Shown here in pieces: positions 5,191-7,299 of a stretch of 7,299 bases of DNA. Position numbers and translations under genes: made by a program. Position 1 is the first letter of the stretch; each line of letters begins with the position of its first letter. Source of the DNA: a bacterium (GTDB lineage: Bacteria > Campylobacterota > Campylobacteria > Campylobacterales > Sulfurimonadaceae). The stretch spans positions 1-7,299 of the forward strand of contig JAHJFL010000024.1 of NCBI GenBank assembly GCA_018824795.1, given 5' to 3'. The notes below the pieces were generated by a model, which ran no database searches, had not been told where the DNA came from, and saw nothing but the letters and a program-made list of their open reading frames with translations.

Positions 5191-7299
5191 ATGTTAAAAT
5201 CACTTTTCTCCGGCGTATCTGGACTGCAATCTCACCAAATTGCAATGGACGTTGAATCAAACAATATTGCCAATGTTAATACTGTGGGTTTTAAATACTC
5301 TCGTGCAAACTTTTCAGACCTTTTGGCTCAAACACAGGCTATTGCTACAGCTCCTCAAGGCCAGCTTGGTGGTAAAAACCCTGTGCAGGTAGGACTTGGT
5401 TCTACAGTCAGTTCCATGACGCGTATTTTCTCTCAGGGTTCTATTCAGAATTCTGATAAAAACACGGACGTTGCTATTCAAGGGGATGGTTTTTTCATTA
5501 TCTCTCCAGATGGCGGTAATACTTATAAATACACACGTGCAGGGGACTTCAAGTTCGATGCGGGCGGAAACTTTGTAGATAATAACGGTTATATTGCTCA
5601 AGGCTGGTTGCGAGATTCTACAACAGGTAAAGTAGACTCAACGGCACCAATCACTAACATCAACATAGCTCCAGGACTCACAACACCGGCAAGTCCAACG
5701 GCAGAAGTTGTTCTCAAAGCCAACCTTAATTCAGGACCGCTTGTAGCAAGTTATTCTGCTGCGTATCCAATTTCATCGACAGCAACAAATGTAGAGCCTG
5801 CGGCAATAAACGCAACAGGTTATGCAGTTGATTCTGGTGATATCGGCGTTATGTTCAATGAAGTCGGTGAAGCTTTTTCACTGCAAAGTGGTCAGGGTAT
5901 GTGGGCTTCATTTAGAAGTTCCATATTAACTGCACCTGCAGTGGTCACAGCAGGTAATTTAGATATAACTTTTAATGTTGATCCAGAGTTGAATATAACA
6001 GGGAATGCTGTAAATATTACGGCAACGGGTGGAGCAACGGCAGCAGAGAGTGCAAATATATTTGTTTCGGCAATTAATGCAAAAACTGCTATTACCGGGG
6101 TAAGCGCAGCTGTGAATTCACTTGGTGTAATGACACTAACAAATACAAATGCATCTGCTACATCATCACACAATGTTGATATTGTTGTGGGAGCAGGAGA
6201 TACAAGTGGATTTGCTACTAATGCAGTTACCACGGCACATAGATATCTTTATGATCCTTCAGCATCTTTGAATATCTTAGGTGGAACAAAAACTTTCACA
6301 AGTATGGCAGATTTGAGAAGTTATATGCAAACTGAAGCACGTGAACAAGGTGCTCCAGGCGGTGGTACGAATGGTATTACCATAGAAGTTAACAGTGCCG
6401 GAAAGTTTGTAGTGCAAAACAGTACAAACACCGGTGATGATTATGATATGAATCTTAGAATTACTTCTTATACAAATCAGACAACGGGAAGTATTGTCCC
6501 TGAAAACACTCGATTTGTTAGAAATATGGAAGCCCTCAATGCAGCTATTCCGTCTGGAAGTGCGGGTAAAGCCTTGTCACAAAGTTTTAATGCGGCAACA
6601 CACTCTAGTTCTATAGATATTTTTGATTCACTCGGTTCAAAGCATACTCTAAGAATGGAGTTTAGAAAAACTGCGGTTGACTTAACGACAGGTAGTACAT
6701 GGAGTATGGTTGTAAATGTACCAAATCCAGCGGTAATCAGTACTTTGGATCCAGTAAATGAACTCTCCGGTTCTATCCGTTTTAATAACGATGGTTCTCT
6801 TGCAACGTATGACCCGCAAACAATTTCATTTTCAGGAAACAATGGTTCATCACCAAACCAGCAAGTAAGTTTGAGTCTTGGTACTGCAAATGCCTTTGAT
6901 GGTATGACAAGTTTTGACTCTCGTTCAGCTACTTCAGGTATTAGCCAAGATGGTTTTACAGGCGGAGATTTAGTTGGTATTAGAATTGACCAGAGCGGTA
7001 CTTTAGTTGGTTCATTCTCAAACGGACGTTCTTTTGGTTTGGCTCAGATTGCTATGGCGAAATTTACAAACAACGAGGGTCTCTCAACAGAAGGCGGGAA
7101 TGTTTACATTCAAACATCAAACTCTGGTGACCCTATTATTGGTACGGCAGCGACTGCAGGACGTGGATTCATTCAAAGTTCGGCGCTTGAAGCTTCAAAC
7201 GTCGACCTCTCTCGTGCCCTCACACAGCTGATTATTATTCAGCGTGGTTTCCAGGCGAATGGTAAAACTATTACTACTTCAGACCAGTTACTTCAAACA
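5191..7299 (+). CDS. flgE: Long FlgE, main flagellar hook protein (3' end outside window)
   Basis: The frame stays open from the ATG at 5191 to the last base, 703 residues with no stop; probably fewer than ten residues are missing. It encodes the polymerising subunit of the hook, the universal joint between rod and filament, exported by the flagellar type III system. AAAGGA (5179-5184) lies 6 bases before the ATG. The N-terminal rod-hook motif is MLKSLFSGVSGLQ then NNIANVNTVGFKYSR (1-36). The D1 signature NTDVAIQGDGFFIIS is at 91-105. A large Ala/Thr/Gly-rich insertion spans about 190-435 and contains two stretches resembling flagellin insertion (IN) motifs. SIDIFDSLGSKHTLRMEF (about 475-492) and GGDLVGIRIDQSGTLVGSFS lead to the C-terminal helix NVDLSRALTQLIIIQ then TITTSDQLLQT at the edge. 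It has no cysteine. The great length fits Campylobacterota hook proteins (over 800 residues in C. jejuni, as I recall). It has its own sigma-54-type promoter. Confidence 0.93.
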   Translation, partial: MLKSLFSGVSGLQSHQIAMDVESNNIANVNTVGFKYSRANFSDLLAQTQAIATAPQGQLGGKNPVQVGLGSTVSSMTRIFSQGSIQNSDKNTDVAIQGDGFFIISPDGGNTYKYTRAGDFKFDAGGNFVDNNGYIAQGWLRDSTTGKVDSTAPITNINIAPGLTTPASPTAEVVLKANLNSGPLVASYSAAYPISSTATNVEPAAINATGYAVDSGDIGVMFNEVGEAFSLQSGQGMWASFRSSILTAPAVVTAGNLDITFNVDPELNITGNAVNITATGGATAAESANIFVSAINAKTAITGVSAAVNSLGVMTLTNTNASATSSHNVDIVVGAGDTSGFATNAVTTAHRYLYDPSASLNILGGTKTFTSMADLRSYMQTEAREQGAPGGGTNGITIEVNSAGKFVVQNSTNTGDDYDMNLRITSYTNQTTGSIVPENTRFVRNMEALNAAIPSGSAGKALSQSFNAATHSSSIDIFDSLGSKHTLRMEFRKTAVDLTTGSTWSMVVNVPNPAVISTLDPVNELSGSIRFNNDGSLATYDPQTISFSGNNGSSPNQQVSLSLGTANAFDGMTSFDSRSATSGISQDGFTGGDLVGIRIDQSGTLVGSFSNGRSFGLAQIAMAKFTNNEGLSTEGGNVYIQTSNSGDPIIGTAATAGRGFIQSSALEASNVDLSRALTQLIIIQRGFQANGKTITTSDQLLQT

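Noticed and set aside
5314..5601. Minus-strand open frame within the long flgE
   Set aside because: It lies wholly within strongly conserved FlgE N-terminal coding sequence and has no recognisable protein features.
5892..6233. 113-residue minus-strand frame over the flgE insertion region
   Set aside because: Its Ala/Val/Thr-rich composition mirrors the Ala/Thr-rich sense frame; no credible gene signals were noted.
7007..7231. 74-residue plus-strand frame overlapping the end of the long flgE
   Set aside because: It is out of frame with a well-conserved FlgE C-terminus and shows no protein features of its own.

Overview
The window looks like chromosomal DNA from a flagellated member of the Campylobacterota (epsilonproteobacteria), most like a Sulfurimonas-type genome. 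This rests on AT-rich base use, a fliK-flgD-flgE gene order as recalled for Campylobacter jejuni and Helicobacter pylori, a very long hook protein, sigma-54-type promoter motifs with GGAA at the -24 element, and a -10-only housekeeping-type promoter in a T-rich context. No genus can be proved from the sequence alone.

Layout, left to right. Positions 1-498 are the 3' end of a gene for a PP-loop, tRNA-thiolation-type protein carrying an NFACT-R-like C-terminal domain. A -10-type promoter at 505-513 leads into 537-959, a small protein that reads as a stripped-down, probably inactive GGDEF-fold domain. Convergent to it at 964-1212 (minus strand) is a small exported protein with two cysteines. The intrinsic terminator of the plus-strand gene appears to lie inside this convergent gene. 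From 1213 onward the window is flagellar: fliK (hook-length control, 1307-3007), flgD (hook cap/scaffold, 3141-3806), a short FlgE paralogue (3818-5077) and a long FlgE hook protein (5191 to beyond the right edge).

How it works together. FlgD caps the growing hook, FlgE subunits polymerise into it, and FliK measures length and switches the export apparatus to late substrates. Two sigma-54-like promoters are visible, one before fliK and one directly after the short flgE paralogue. The major hook gene can therefore be driven separately from the upstream genes, while flgD and the short flgE are probably read from the fliK promoter. All four flagellar products lack cysteine, as is usual for exported axial flagellar proteins, whereas the three upstream products contain it.

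The fliK-flgD and flgE-flgE gaps hold related hairpin-rich sequence, the most unexplained structure here. I see no transposon, CRISPR array, tRNA, rRNA or defence system, and no stretch over 300 bases without a gene. I did not find a clearly new multi-gene system. The best leads are the degenerate GGDEF-like protein, the shared intergenic hairpin element, the repeated LL(K/R)G motif in FliK and the flagellin-insert-like modules in the long FlgE.
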